Shown one piece after another: positions 44,063-52,274 of a stretch of 64,000 nt of DNA (positions are counted from its first letter, which is position 1; the number at the start of each line of letters is the position of its first letter). The notes under the pieces were generated by a model, which had not been told where the DNA came from, did not search any database, and worked only from the letters and a program-made list of their open reading frames with translations. A program made the position numbers and the translations under genes. The stretch comes from an uncultured Paracoccaceae bacterium (lineage in GTDB: Bacteria; Pseudomonadota; Alphaproteobacteria; Rhodobacterales; Rhodobacteraceae): the NCBI GenBank assembly GCA_947498645.1, contig CANMKS010000001.1, positions 2,580,032 through 2,644,031 of the forward strand, written 5' to 3'.

Positions 44063-46378
44063 TTAGTGCTTGGTTGTCTCGGGCAGATCGACGGTAAAGA
44101 ACCAACTTTCATCCGGGTCTTTGTCGGTGATGTGATCAGGCAAGCAATCTGGTCCTGCGAGGTAAACATGCGCCCCAAAATGCCCATGCAACCGCGCGAG
44201 TTTTTGCAACCTATCGCCAGTCAGCTTTGCGTAGAAATCAGCATAGGCCGGTGTTTTTCGCAACGCAGTGATCTTTGCACGATGCGCAGACACGGCGGCC
44301 GCGTGCGCTGCCGCAATCTCTGGATCGGCCATGAGATTGGCAAGTTCCTGATGCATTAGCGCTAGGTTTTTCGTAATGGAATCATCAGTGTCCACGTTGT
44401 TATTCATCCGAAACCAATAGGCCAGACCCTGATCCCGGTCGACGTGGTTCACGCGCCCTCTGTCCCGCTTCACCAGAAAACTCTCGGCCGAGCGCACCGC
44501 GTAGTGGTTCAACTGCACAAGGTCATACCCATAGGTCGTAGCGGTTGAGCGCCAGCCATTGCGGAACATATTGTGGGGCATCGCCTGCCCTGATCCGTTG
44601 ACCCAGGCGATCTTGTCCCAAAGCTGCGGGTTTAGTCCCTTTGGCCGATGCACACCAAGCTTGCGGAATATCCCGTTGTTCATAAACAATGTTTTGAAAC
44701 CCCAGGCCTGATGCGGCTTGCGAGTGTCTTCATGGGCGCAAAGGTGGAATTGTTCGGTGATCGGCGCGTCTTTGAACGCGGCCACGTCCGCATTCCCGAA
44801 CAAGCGCCATGTCATGGAAATCAGGTTTGCATCAGGCACCGCCGCAAAGAGCGCGTCCAGCGTGCCGTCACCCACCTTGATGTTCACATATTCATCAACA
44901 TCAATGCAGGTGACCCATTTGGCCTGTTGAATGACCGGCTCATCCTCTGCCATTTGAAGTGCCGCATGTTGCGGGCGCAAACCCATCTGCTGAAACTTAT
45001 TGTCGCGATGGGTCACAATGCCCTTGTCCATCAGCAGATCAAGCATCGTGTCGGTGCCATCACTACAGTCGTTAGTGTAGACAAGGATATCGTCAAACCC
45101 GATGGCCCGATGATAGGCCAACCATTCAAGGATAAACGGGCCTTCGTTCTTCATCGTGGTGACAATCGCCCTGCGCCCCCTGCCCTTTGGCACCTGTTTC
45201 AGCTTTACCTTGGGCGGGCGTAAGGCTTTGTGCCCAAAGGCATCTTTTGCTTGCTGCCTGAGCGCGCTGTCTTCGACCAGCGAACTTTTGGGCACAATGG
45301 TCGAGATGCTGTCGGTGGGGTGCCGCAGGGCCATATGCCGATGAAACCGATTGACTTGCCGTGGATCCGGCACCGCATTGCCGATCCGCAAAAGCCGCCA
45401 TGTGGCATCTTCGGGGGCTTTGGCCGGCGCGATGCACCAGCGTTTGCGCCCGCGATCTGCATCAAACTGCGTGCAGATATGGTCGCCAAAGTGGATGCTG
45501 TTCGCGTTGCGAACCCGCCAAGGGTAACAATGTTGTCCGATCAGCGTCACAACGCCGCTTTGCGCCGCAATCGCCTTGTCAAAGACGGTGTCGCCCTCGC
45601 GGACAAGCAGATCATGCACCTCAACGCTTGCCACAGCGCGTGCCTGGGCCAGAAACCTGTCCTTGGCGATTTCAAACCAGTTGAGCGCGCCAAGCGGGGC
45701 CGCCCAAAGGTCCGGTTTCGGGATCTTCATCCGATCTTTGCCGGGCGCGCCGGGTGCGCAGAATGGATGCGCCTCGGCGGGTAGATTGACTTTGCCAAGC
45801 GGGGTGTCGCTGCGGACAACAACAACGGTGCAAGGCTCATCCAGCCTTTCGACCCCTTGCTGCAATTCTGTATCAAAGATGTCGTCGCTGCCCGGCCTGG
45901 CCCGATCAAGGATCACCGCCCCTTGCAGGCCCTGGCTGCGGATATGAAACTTCAGCCAGTCCAGCACGATTTCAGCGCGTTCGCCGTTTCTGAGGGCGAC
46001 AAAGGCATCGCGCCCCTCAAGAAGTGCTAGTTCTGGCGTGCTGGCTTGGACCTGAACAGCCTCGCCATTGATGCGAAATTCAGCGGCTTGGCCTGCGGGA
46101 AACTGATAGCAAAGTGCCACTGACCCACCAATGCTTTTGACGTCAATTAGCGTTGCACCCTTTGGGGGTGTGATGGCCTCAGGGTTAGCAGCACCCAGAA
46201 AATAGAGCGTCACACGGCACCGATTGCCAGACACCTGCATCAGCATGTCAATCAAGTGGTGACCGCCCAGCACCTGCCCCGCCAGGCGGCGGTGGATCAC
46301 TGTGCCAGCCATCACTGGCCGGTTTGCAGGCTGCGGGTCTTCATAGCTGATCTTATTGGGGCAATTGAGGATCAACAC
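44063..46378 (-). CDS. Tandem glycosyltransferase-like protein, one domain degenerate
   Basis: The C-terminal half (from residue 402) of this 771-residue protein is a complete Glyco_tranf_2_4 domain (RAIVTTMKNEGPFILEWLAYH; DxD in CIDVDEYVN at 493-496; LNHYAVRSAESFLVKRDRG). The N-terminal half matches the same fold at low similarity: LRNGERAEIVLDWLKFH near 129 corresponds to MKNEGPFILEWLAYH, and SVEVHDLLVREGDTVFD near 251 corresponds to IDVDEYVNIKVGDGTLD. Its DxD becomes EVHD, so this copy is probably inactive in catalysis. The start is GTG with no clear Shine-Dalgarno and could lie slightly downstream. Confidence 0.75.
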   Translation of the reverse strand: MLILNCPNKISYEDPQPANRPVMAGTVIHRRLAGQVLGGHHLIDMLMQVSGNRCRVTLYFLGAANPEAITPPKGATLIDVKSIGGSVALCYQFPAGQAAEFRINGEAVQVQASTPELALLEGRDAFVALRNGERAEIVLDWLKFHIRSQGLQGAVILDRARPGSDDIFDTELQQGVERLDEPCTVVVVRSDTPLGKVNLPAEAHPFCAPGAPGKDRMKIPKPDLWAAPLGALNWFEIAKDRFLAQARAVASVEVHDLLVREGDTVFDKAIAAQSGVVTLIGQHCYPWRVRNANSIHFGDHICTQFDADRGRKRWCIAPAKAPEDATWRLLRIGNAVPDPRQVNRFHRHMALRHPTDSISTIVPKSSLVEDSALRQQAKDAFGHKALRPPKVKLKQVPKGRGRRAIVTTMKNEGPFILEWLAYHRAIGFDDILVYTNDCSDGTDTMLDLLMDKGIVTHRDNKFQQMGLRPQHAALQMAEDEPVIQQAKWVTCIDVDEYVNIKVGDGTLDALFAAVPDANLISMTWRLFGNADVAAFKDAPITEQFHLCAHEDTRKPHQAWGFKTLFMNNGIFRKLGVHRPKGLNPQLWDKIAWVNGSGQAMPHNMFRNGWRSTATTYGYDLVQLNHYAVRSAESFLVKRDRGRVNHVDRDQGLAYWFRMNNNVDTDDSITKNLALMHQELANLMADPEIAAAHAAAVSAHRAKITALRKTPAYADFYAKLTGDRLQKLARLHGHFGAHVYLAGPDCLPDHITDKDPDESWFFTVDLPETTKH

Positions 46379-46465
46379 AAGTCTGCATCATGCCAGACCG
46401 GTTGGGCATTTAGCAGTTGACGCTGACCTGCGAGATTTGAAACAACCCAAGTCGCAAAAGGGGAC

Positions 46466-48682
46466 ATGATGGCACGGGTACGCGAAGTTGGAACGCTCTG
46501 GATCGGCGGTGCCCTCAGCTGGATGGAGCAGCTTTGCCTGAAGTCCTTTGTTGATCAGGGCCAGAAAATCACCCTGTTTTCATACGAAGATATCCCCAAT
46601 GTGCCCGACGGTGTGATCCGTCGCGACGGGCGCGAGATCATCGATACCGATGATTTCATCAAATACGAGCAAAAGAACAGCTTTGCGCTGTTTGCCGATT
46701 GGTTCCGCCTGCACATGATCCATCAGAACCCCGGCATGATTTGGGTGGATACGGATGTTTATTGCCACCGGCCGATGGATTACGACAGCGATTATGTCTT
46801 TGGGTTTGAACTGCCGGGCGACAAACGTGTGAATAACGCGGTGCTGGGCCTGCCTGCGGACAGTGAGATGTTGGCACAAATGTTGGCGTTTACAGCGGAT
46901 CGCACATCTATTGCCCCGTTTCTGCCGCGCGGCAAACGGCGTGACATGCAGGCGCGCGCGGATGCGGGCGACCCGGTGCATATCACGCAGCAGCCATGGG
47001 GGGTTTGGGGGCCGCTGATGGTGACCCATTATGTGCATACTTTGGGATTGCAGGATCATGTGCAACCGCTCAACGCCTTCTATCCGCTGACATTCCGGGA
47101 CCGGACCAAGTTTCTGCGCCGCGCGGAACTGGCTGAAGGCCTGATCACGAATGAGACCACCGCATTGCACCTTTGGGCATCCAACAAACGACAATTGGGC
47201 AATATTCACAGCGGCTTGCCCCCCAAAGGCAGCTATCTGGACATGTTGGTGCGCAAGCATGACATCATCCCGCATCTGGCCCCGATCAAAGGGCGTGGCG
47301 TTGCGGTTTTTGATGGTGCTTTGGTCGATGATGTGGACCTGCGCGATGTGCAGTCAGTTGCTGATATCAGCGGTGGGGCAAAGGGGCTGTGCCTTGCACT
47401 GCATCACAAGTTTGATTGCGATGTGCATCTGGTGAATGTGGACAAGCGCGGTGCCTTTGCCGATGAGGACGCCGATTGGATCGCACCCTACATCACATTC
47501 CTGACGGACAATGACGTGGACCCCGCACGGATCAAGGTGATCCGGCAGGCGGACGGCCTGCGCCCGGTTGATGTTGTGTTGAACCTCGCAGGTTTTGGGG
47601 ACAGGCACCGGGTGAAACCCCTTGGCCCGCTGCTTGATGGGCTGCTGCATTCGGACAGTCGGTTGTTCATGGATATCCGCAAAGGGTCCGGCGCGTTTCC
47701 CTTTCTGCGCGACTACGGTGAAAATATCGTGCTTTCGACCCATGACAGCGACGGCAAGCCTGTTTCGCGGATCAGGCTGACCCCAAGTGTCAAAGCGCTT
47801 CCCGAAAGCAACGCCGCCGCGTGGTCGGCCATTGCGCAAAGGCTTGCAGGGGGTAACGGATGGTATCTGGATGGACCGGAAGGCCATAGTTTTCTTTATA
47901 CACCACAAAGCACAGATACGTTGGTGGTGACCTTCGATAACCTCGACATCACCATGACCAAACGCGATGACCGTCGCCCTTGGGGTTATGATCTGATCAC
48001 ATCACAAGGCTGGTCGATGCTGGGCGTCCTGGCCGGGGGATGGACCTGGTACCGTGATCCTTGGGTCTATGCCCAATTTGATCGGTTGCAGCGTGAAGGT
48101 TTTTTCAAGCAATTCAAACGGGTTGTGTTCTATGGCGCATCCATGGGCGGCTATGCCGCCTGCGCCTTTTCACCCGCAGCACCGGGGTGCGATGTGGTGG
48201 CGATTTCGCCGCAATCGACGGTGGATAAGACCGTTGTGCCTTGGGAAACGCGGTACAAGGTTGTCTGGGACAGGGACTTCACCGGCCCCTATGGCGATGC
48301 CGCTGAGGTAAGCAAGGCAGCGCGTCAGGTGTCGTTGATCTACGACCCTTACGAGCCGCTGGATGCCCGGCACGCCGCGCGGTTCAGGCAAGACAATGTG
48401 CAGCGGCTGCGCGCGCCATTGCTGGGGCACAGGTTGGGCAGTTCGCTAAACCAGATGGGTATCCTCAAGCCAATCATATTGGGCGCGCTGGATGGCACGT
48501 TGACGCCCGAGGGGTATTACCAGCTTCTACGGAAACGACGGGACTTCCCGCGGTATCAACGTGAGTTGTTCAACCGCGCTGTCGCCCGCGGGCACAAGGA
48601 TCTTGCACGGTCGTTGGGGGCTTTCATTCTGCAAAGAAATCCCAATGCCGGCGTCCGCAAGGGGCTGCGCGAACTGGGATGA
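46466..48682 (+). CDS. Three-domain protein: GT32-like transferase, methyltransferase-like domain, alpha/beta hydrolase
   Basis: The 738-residue protein has at least three parts. Residues 1-270 resemble glycosyltransferase sugar-binding (DXD/GT32) proteins: LWIGGALSWMEQLCLKSFVDQG and DTDVYCHR with D95 and D97. Residues 275-460 resemble a Rossmann-like methyltransferase of unknown kind (DLRDVQSVADISGGAKG; LFMDIRKGSGAFPFLRDYG). Residues 480-690 have a hydrolase nucleophile elbow GASMGG (Ser559) after VVFYG. AAAAGGGGAC precedes the ATG. Full-length family matches are known to me only loosely, from roseobacter surface-polysaccharide contexts. Confidence 0.65.
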   Translation: MMARVREVGTLWIGGALSWMEQLCLKSFVDQGQKITLFSYEDIPNVPDGVIRRDGREIIDTDDFIKYEQKNSFALFADWFRLHMIHQNPGMIWVDTDVYCHRPMDYDSDYVFGFELPGDKRVNNAVLGLPADSEMLAQMLAFTADRTSIAPFLPRGKRRDMQARADAGDPVHITQQPWGVWGPLMVTHYVHTLGLQDHVQPLNAFYPLTFRDRTKFLRRAELAEGLITNETTALHLWASNKRQLGNIHSGLPPKGSYLDMLVRKHDIIPHLAPIKGRGVAVFDGALVDDVDLRDVQSVADISGGAKGLCLALHHKFDCDVHLVNVDKRGAFADEDADWIAPYITFLTDNDVDPARIKVIRQADGLRPVDVVLNLAGFGDRHRVKPLGPLLDGLLHSDSRLFMDIRKGSGAFPFLRDYGENIVLSTHDSDGKPVSRIRLTPSVKALPESNAAAWSAIAQRLAGGNGWYLDGPEGHSFLYTPQSTDTLVVTFDNLDITMTKRDDRRPWGYDLITSQGWSMLGVLAGGWTWYRDPWVYAQFDRLQREGFFKQFKRVVFYGASMGGYAACAFSPAAPGCDVVAISPQSTVDKTVVPWETRYKVVWDRDFTGPYGDAAEVSKAARQVSLIYDPYEPLDARHAARFRQDNVQRLRAPLLGHRLGSSLNQMGILKPIILGALDGTLTPEGYYQLLRKRRDFPRYQRELFNRAVARGHKDLARSLGAFILQRNPNAGVRKGLRELG

Positions 48683-48783
48683 CCAGCTGCGGATGTGGTG
48701 CAGCGCAATGGCCACATTGCAACGCTTTGATCCGATACGAAGATTCCGTTTAACCAATAGCCAAAAGCTGCTAGAGACACCGC

Positions 48784-49227
48784 ATGACCCGTTCTATTCT
48801 GATCCTCAATGGCCCGAACCTGAACCTGCTTGGCACCCGCCAACCAGAAGTTTACGGGCCGACAACGCTTGCCGATATCGAAGCGCTTTGCCAGGCGAAG
48901 GCCAAAGAGATGGGTATCACCATCGATTTTCGCCAAAGCAACCACGAAGGTGCTTTGATTGATGCGATCCATGCAGCGCGCGGCGTTCATGCCGGGATCG
49001 TCCTGAATGCCGGGGCCTATACACATACATCCGTCGCGCTGATGGATGCGATTGCGAGCATTGCCCTGCCAGCCGTTGAATTGCACCTGTCCAACATTCA
49101 TGCCCGTGAAGAGTTTCGTAAAACGTCATTCATCTCGCGCGTGGTTGTGGGGCAGATCTGTGGGTTTGGCGCGGCTGGATATCCCCTCGCGATGGACGCA
49201 CTGCTTTCATATATCGGGGATAGCTGA
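48784..49227 (+). CDS. aroQ: 3-dehydroquinate dehydratase, type II
   Basis: The 147-residue dodecameric enzyme converts 3-dehydroquinate to 3-dehydroshikimate. The signature ILNGPNLNLLGTRQPEVYG includes the catalytic Tyr region; RQSNHEGALIDAIH, NAGAYTHTSVALMDA and VELHLSNIHAREEFR with the catalytic His are present. The stop overlaps the luxR start (TGATG), so the two genes are translationally coupled. It acts in the same pathway as the class II DAHP synthase at 17196. Confidence 0.96.
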   Translation: MTRSILILNGPNLNLLGTRQPEVYGPTTLADIEALCQAKAKEMGITIDFRQSNHEGALIDAIHAARGVHAGIVLNAGAYTHTSVALMDAIASIALPAVELHLSNIHAREEFRKTSFISRVVVGQICGFGAAGYPLAMDALLSYIGDS

Positions 49228-49988
49228 TGACCGCAGTTGTGAAGGCGCTTGAAAAGCTGACAAACGCGCGCTCGGTGGAAGAGCTGTGGGATATCCACAC
49301 GCGCCAGATGGCCACCTATGGGTTTGATCGTCTGATGTACGGATATACACGGTATCGCACATCCACAGGGCTGGGTGATCCGCAGGACTGGGTGCTGCTG
49401 TCGACGCAAAGCCACGAATATATGAAGGTCTTTTTTGATGAAGGCCTCTATTACCACGCGCCAATGCTGCGGTGGGCGCTGGCCAATGACGGGGCCTGTA
49501 GCTGGCGCTGGATGCTGGATATGAACCGCGTGGACAATCTCACCACGAGCGAGCTTCGGGTGATGGAGTTCAACAAATCCATGGATGTCACGGCAGGCTA
49601 TACGGTCAGCTTTCGGTCAATCTCGGAGCGCACGAAGGGTGCAATTGCACTGACTGCCAAAGCCGGTTTAACGCAGGACGCGGTCGAGCAGGTCTGGGCG
49701 AAACATGGCGACGATATCATCGTGATGAACAACGTCATGCACCTCAAACTGCTGACCCTGCCCTATTCTGGCGAACGTCACCTGACAAAGCGGCAGCGCG
49801 AAGTGTTGCAATGGGTGGGTGATGGCAAGACAACGCAGGACATCGCCCTTTTGCTTGGATTGACCGCTGCAACCGTTGAAAAGCACCTGCGCCTTGCACG
49901 AGAGGCACTGGATGTGGAAACAACGGCTCAAGCCGTTCTAAAGGCTGCGTTTTATAACCAGATGTTTGTGATCGACGCCGATCTTTGA
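49227..49988 (+). CDS. LuxR-family transcriptional regulator (solo, atypical ligand pocket)
   Basis: The 253-residue protein has an autoinducer-binding-like domain (residues 15-165) and a C-terminal LuxR helix-turn-helix (LTKRQREVLQWVGDGKTTQDIALLLGL, then TVEKHLRLAREAL). Aligned by eye with TraR, the segment YMKVFFDEGLYYHAP replaces the canonical W57 by Tyr, Y61 by Phe and the key Asp70 by Ala, while Pro71 is kept. No luxI-type synthase is in the window. It may therefore sense something other than a classical acyl-homoserine lactone. It overlaps aroQ by 1 nt. Confidence 0.85.
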   Translation: MTAVVKALEKLTNARSVEELWDIHTRQMATYGFDRLMYGYTRYRTSTGLGDPQDWVLLSTQSHEYMKVFFDEGLYYHAPMLRWALANDGACSWRWMLDMNRVDNLTTSELRVMEFNKSMDVTAGYTVSFRSISERTKGAIALTAKAGLTQDAVEQVWAKHGDDIIVMNNVMHLKLLTLPYSGERHLTKRQREVLQWVGDGKTTQDIALLLGLTAATVEKHLRLAREALDVETTAQAVLKAAFYNQMFVIDADL

Positions 49989-50060
49989 CGCCATCTTGTT
50001 GCGTTTGACGCGACGGCAAAAGATACAAAGTTTTCCAAATGGTCAGGTTTCCCTGACTTT

Positions 50061-50164
50061 CTTAACGTAACGTTAAGGCGCATGTTGGCGATGTTCCGTG
50101 AGTGGTGGCCTAAGGCCTGGGAACGGCAGTTCATACACCCTGTGATTTCAGGGCCCTGTGATTT
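50061..50164. repeat. Dyad and direct repeats downstream of the luxR gene
   Basis: CTTAACGTAACGTTAAG at 50061-50077 is a 7-bp-arm palindrome. CCCTGTGATTT occurs twice (50138-50148 and 50154-50164), 16 bp apart; the first copy starts the perfect dyad CCCTG-TGATTT-CAGGG. A small hairpin GTCAGG/CCTGAC at 50042-50057 followed by TTTCTT may terminate luxR. The direct repeats lie 20-46 nt upstream of the -35 of the RNA candidate. Confidence 0.5.
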
Positions 50165-50183
50165 GCGTGTTGGCGCGGCGGGT

Positions 50184-50213
50184 TTGCCCGTTTGCGCCAG
50201 CGACTACGATAAT
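50184..50213 (+). promoter_or_regulatory. Promoter-like sequence for a small RNA
   Basis: TTGCCC at 50184-50189, an 18-nt spacer and GATAAT at 50208-50213 (5 of 6 matches to TATAAT) in the gap between luxR and tsf, pointing rightward into 130 nt of hairpin-rich sequence with no reading frame. Confidence 0.45.
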
Positions 50214-50219
50214 GTCGGT

Positions 50220-50348
50220 CCTCGTCCCGAAGTTGGTCCGGCGTAACTATCGTTTTGGCTCTGCGTCGTCTTCCCTTCACAGAGCCGCACTTTTCTCCCC
50301 AGAAAAGGGAAACGGCCCGCGCGTGTGTATTGTATGCGGGCCGTTTTT
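50220..50348 (+). ncRNA. Candidate small RNA between luxR and tsf
   Basis: From an inferred start near 50220 the sequence would form three consecutive stem-loops: GGCTCTG/CAGAGCC (50257-50286) with a 16-nt pyrimidine-rich loop (GTCGTCTTCCCTTC), then CTTTTCT-CCCC-AGAAAAG (50290-50307), then the terminator stem AACGGCCCGC/GCGGGCCGTT (50311-50345) with a T-run. The C/U-rich loops could pair with Shine-Dalgarno regions, as in other alphaproteobacterial small RNAs. No family was recognised. Strand and boundaries are inferred. Confidence 0.45.
50311..50348. terminator. Strong terminator, convergent between luxR/sRNA and tsf
   Basis: 10-bp perfect stem AACGGCCCGC/GCGGGCCGTT, 15-nt loop, followed on the plus strand by TTT (five T in a row counting the stem end). 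On the minus strand TCCCTTTTCT follows, so it probably also stops the rpsB-tsf transcript. Confidence 0.8.
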
Positions 50349-50374
50349 ACATTTTCAGGGTCTGTGGGTGCGGC

Positions 50375-51247
50375 CTAGCCGTTCAGCTTGGCAACCTCAG
50401 CAGCGAAGTCTTCTTCGACCTTTTCGATGCCTTCGCCAACGGCCAGACGTGTGTAGCCTGTGATCTCAACGCCAGCCTCTTCAGCGGCCTTGGCAACCGT
50501 CAGATCAGGGTTCACCACGAACTGCTGGTTCAGCAATGTGACTTCAGCCATGTATTTTTTCATACGGCCAACGATCATCTTTTCGATCACGGCTTCCGGC
50601 TTGCCACTTTCGCGGGCGATGTCCATCTGAACCTGCTTTTCTTTCTCGACCACAGCCGGATCAAGATCAGCCTCGGACAAAGACGCAGGGTTGGCGGCTG
50701 CGATGTGCATTGCAACCTGACGGCCAAAGGCTTCGTTGTCGCCAGTCATTGCGACCAGAACACCGATGCTGCCCATGCCGGGTGCTGCTGCGTTGTGTAC
50801 GTAGTTGACCACAGAGGCCCCTTCGAGTGTCACCATACGGCGCACGGACATGTTCTCACCAATCACGGCAACTGCGTCTGTGACGGTCTGTTCAACGGAT
50901 TTTCCGCCCATGTCGGCCGCTTTCAGGCCGTCAATGTCGGATGTGCCCAAGGCGACGTCAGCAATACCGGCAACCATTTTCTGGAAGTCGGCGTTCTTTG
51001 CAACAAAGTCGGTCTCGGAGTTCACTTCAACCGCAACGCCTTTCCCGCCGGATACTGCAACGGCAACAAGGCCCTCGGCAGCGGTACGACCGGATTTCTT
51101 TGCAGCCTTTGCAAGGCCCTTGGTGCGCAGCCAGTCAACAGCAGCTTCCATGTTGCCATCGTTTTCTGTCAGCGCCTTTTTGGCGTCCATCATGCCTGCG
51201 CCTGTGCTGTCGCGCAGCTCTTTCACCATTGCAGCGGTGATTGCCAT
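50375..51247 (-). CDS. tsf: Translation elongation factor Ts
   Basis: The 290-residue nucleotide exchange factor for EF-Tu has the signature [16 protein letters not shown] at residues 11-26, the core [11 protein letters not shown] near 83-93, and the C-terminal subdomain ([20 protein letters not shown]). Full length. TTAAGGAGAAGTAAC precedes the ATG. It is the second gene after rpsB with a hairpin between them, the common bacterial arrangement. Confidence 0.97.
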   Translation of the reverse strand: MAITAAMVKELRDSTGAGMMDAKKALTENDGNMEAAVDWLRTKGLAKAAKKSGRTAAEGLVAVAVSGGKGVAVEVNSETDFVAKNADFQKMVAGIADVALGTSDIDGLKAADMGGKSVEQTVTDAVAVIGENMSVRRMVTLEGASVVNYVHNAAAPGMGSIGVLVAMTGDNEAFGRQVAMHIAAANPASLSEADLDPAVVEKEKQVQMDIARESGKPEAVIEKMIVGRMKKYMAEVTLLNQQFVVNPDLTVAKAAEEAGVEITGYTRLAVGEGIEKVEEDFAAEVAKLNG

Positions 51248-51280
51248 GTTACTTCTCCTTAAGAGGTATAATGCATTGCA

Positions 51281-51302
51281 GGCGGGGCCAAAGGCCCCTG
51301 CC
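51281..51302 (-). terminator. Intercistronic hairpin between rpsB and tsf
   Basis: GGGGCC-AAA-GGCCCC core stem, extended by GGC/GCC past a bulged T. A similar attenuating hairpin is known between these genes in other bacteria. No U-tract follows, so read-through is expected. Confidence 0.55.
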
Positions 51303-51320
51303 CGACTGATTTATTGGCGC

Positions 51321-52100
51321 TTATTCAGCGGTGGCTTCGGCAGGTGCTTCTTCAGCAACAGCTTCTTCAACCAGCTCTTCCATTTCGCCCATGTCGATGC
51401 CTGCGGCACCCATCTGTGCTGTCATACCATCAAGCGCTGCGCGTGCGGCAAGATCAGTATAAAGCGCGATGGCGCGTGCTGCGTCGTCATTGCCTGGGAT
51501 CACATAGTCAACGCCTGCGGGTGAGCAGTTGGTGTCGACAATCGCCACAACCGGAATGCCCAGCTTGTTGGCTTCTGCGATGGCCAGATCTTCTTTGTTG
51601 CAGTCAATGACGAACAACAGATCAGGAACGCCGCCCATTTCGCGGATACCGCCCAGAGACGCCTGCAATTTGCCTTGCTCACGCTCCATGCCAAGACGCT
51701 CTTTCTTGGTCAGGCCGGCAAAGCCGTTTGCAGAGGCCTCGTCAATTGCTTTCAGGCGGTTGATGGACTGCGAAACAGTCTGCCAGTTTGTCAGCGTGCC
51801 GCCCAACCAGCGGTGGTTCATGTAGAACTGCGCAGATTTCTCTGCCGCTTCCATGATTGGCTTGGCTGCCTGACGCTTGGTGCCGACGAACAGAACCCGG
51901 CCGCCTTTTGCAACAGTGTCACGAACAACCTGCAGCGCCTGATCCAGCATCGGAACCGTCTGTGTGAGGTCCATGATGTGGATGCCGTTGCGTGATCCGT
52001 AGATGTATTGATCCATCTTTGGGTTCCAGCGCGCTGTCTGGTGGCCAAAGTGTACGCCTGCTTCAAGCAGCTGACGCATGGTGAACTCTGGAAGAGCCAT
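51321..52100 (-). CDS. rpsB: 30S ribosomal protein S2
   Basis: The 259-residue protein has the S2 signatures [19 protein letters not shown] near residues 10-28 and [29 protein letters not shown] near 160-188. The C-terminal extension rich in Glu and Ala ([16 protein letters not shown]) is typical of this order. The ATG at 52100 follows AAGGAAAA; an 8-codon extension is possible but unlikely. It heads the rpsB-tsf operon. Confidence 0.97.
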   Translation of the reverse strand: MALPEFTMRQLLEAGVHFGHQTARWNPKMDQYIYGSRNGIHIMDLTQTVPMLDQALQVVRDTVAKGGRVLFVGTKRQAAKPIMEAAEKSAQFYMNHRWLGGTLTNWQTVSQSINRLKAIDEASANGFAGLTKKERLGMEREQGKLQASLGGIREMGGVPDLLFVIDCNKEDLAIAEANKLGIPVVAIVDTNCSPAGVDYVIPGNDDAARAIALYTDLAARAALDGMTAQMGAAGIDMGEMEELVEEAVAEEAPAEATAE

Positions 52101-52216
52101 GTCGTTTTCCTTTTCCGGTTTCAAGCCTCAGCGGGGGATCAGCGTGATGCCAACCGGTGGATGTCCTGGGATTTCTCCCCAATACACCCGCCCCCGCCTG
52201 CGGGATTAAGTGAGCG

Positions 52217-52245
52217 CCCTATAGCGGGCGTTCAAAGATGGTGCA
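52217..52245 (-). promoter_or_regulatory. rpsB promoter
   Basis: On the minus strand TTGCAC (52245-52240), a 17-nt spacer and TATAGG (52222-52217), about 115 nt before the rpsB start. Good spacing; matches the housekeeping pattern. Confidence 0.6.
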
Positions 52246-52274
52246 AGCCTCAGGATAGCTTCCAGGGCAGTATT

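Noticed and set aside
49989-50310. Classical lux box near the luxR solo
   Set aside because: The palindromes seen there do not match the 20-bp lux or tra box consensus.
50255-51262. Plus-strand reading frame of 335 codons opposite tsf
   Set aside because: Almost entirely complementary to tsf, which is certain; the frame runs through the terminator and the RNA candidate.
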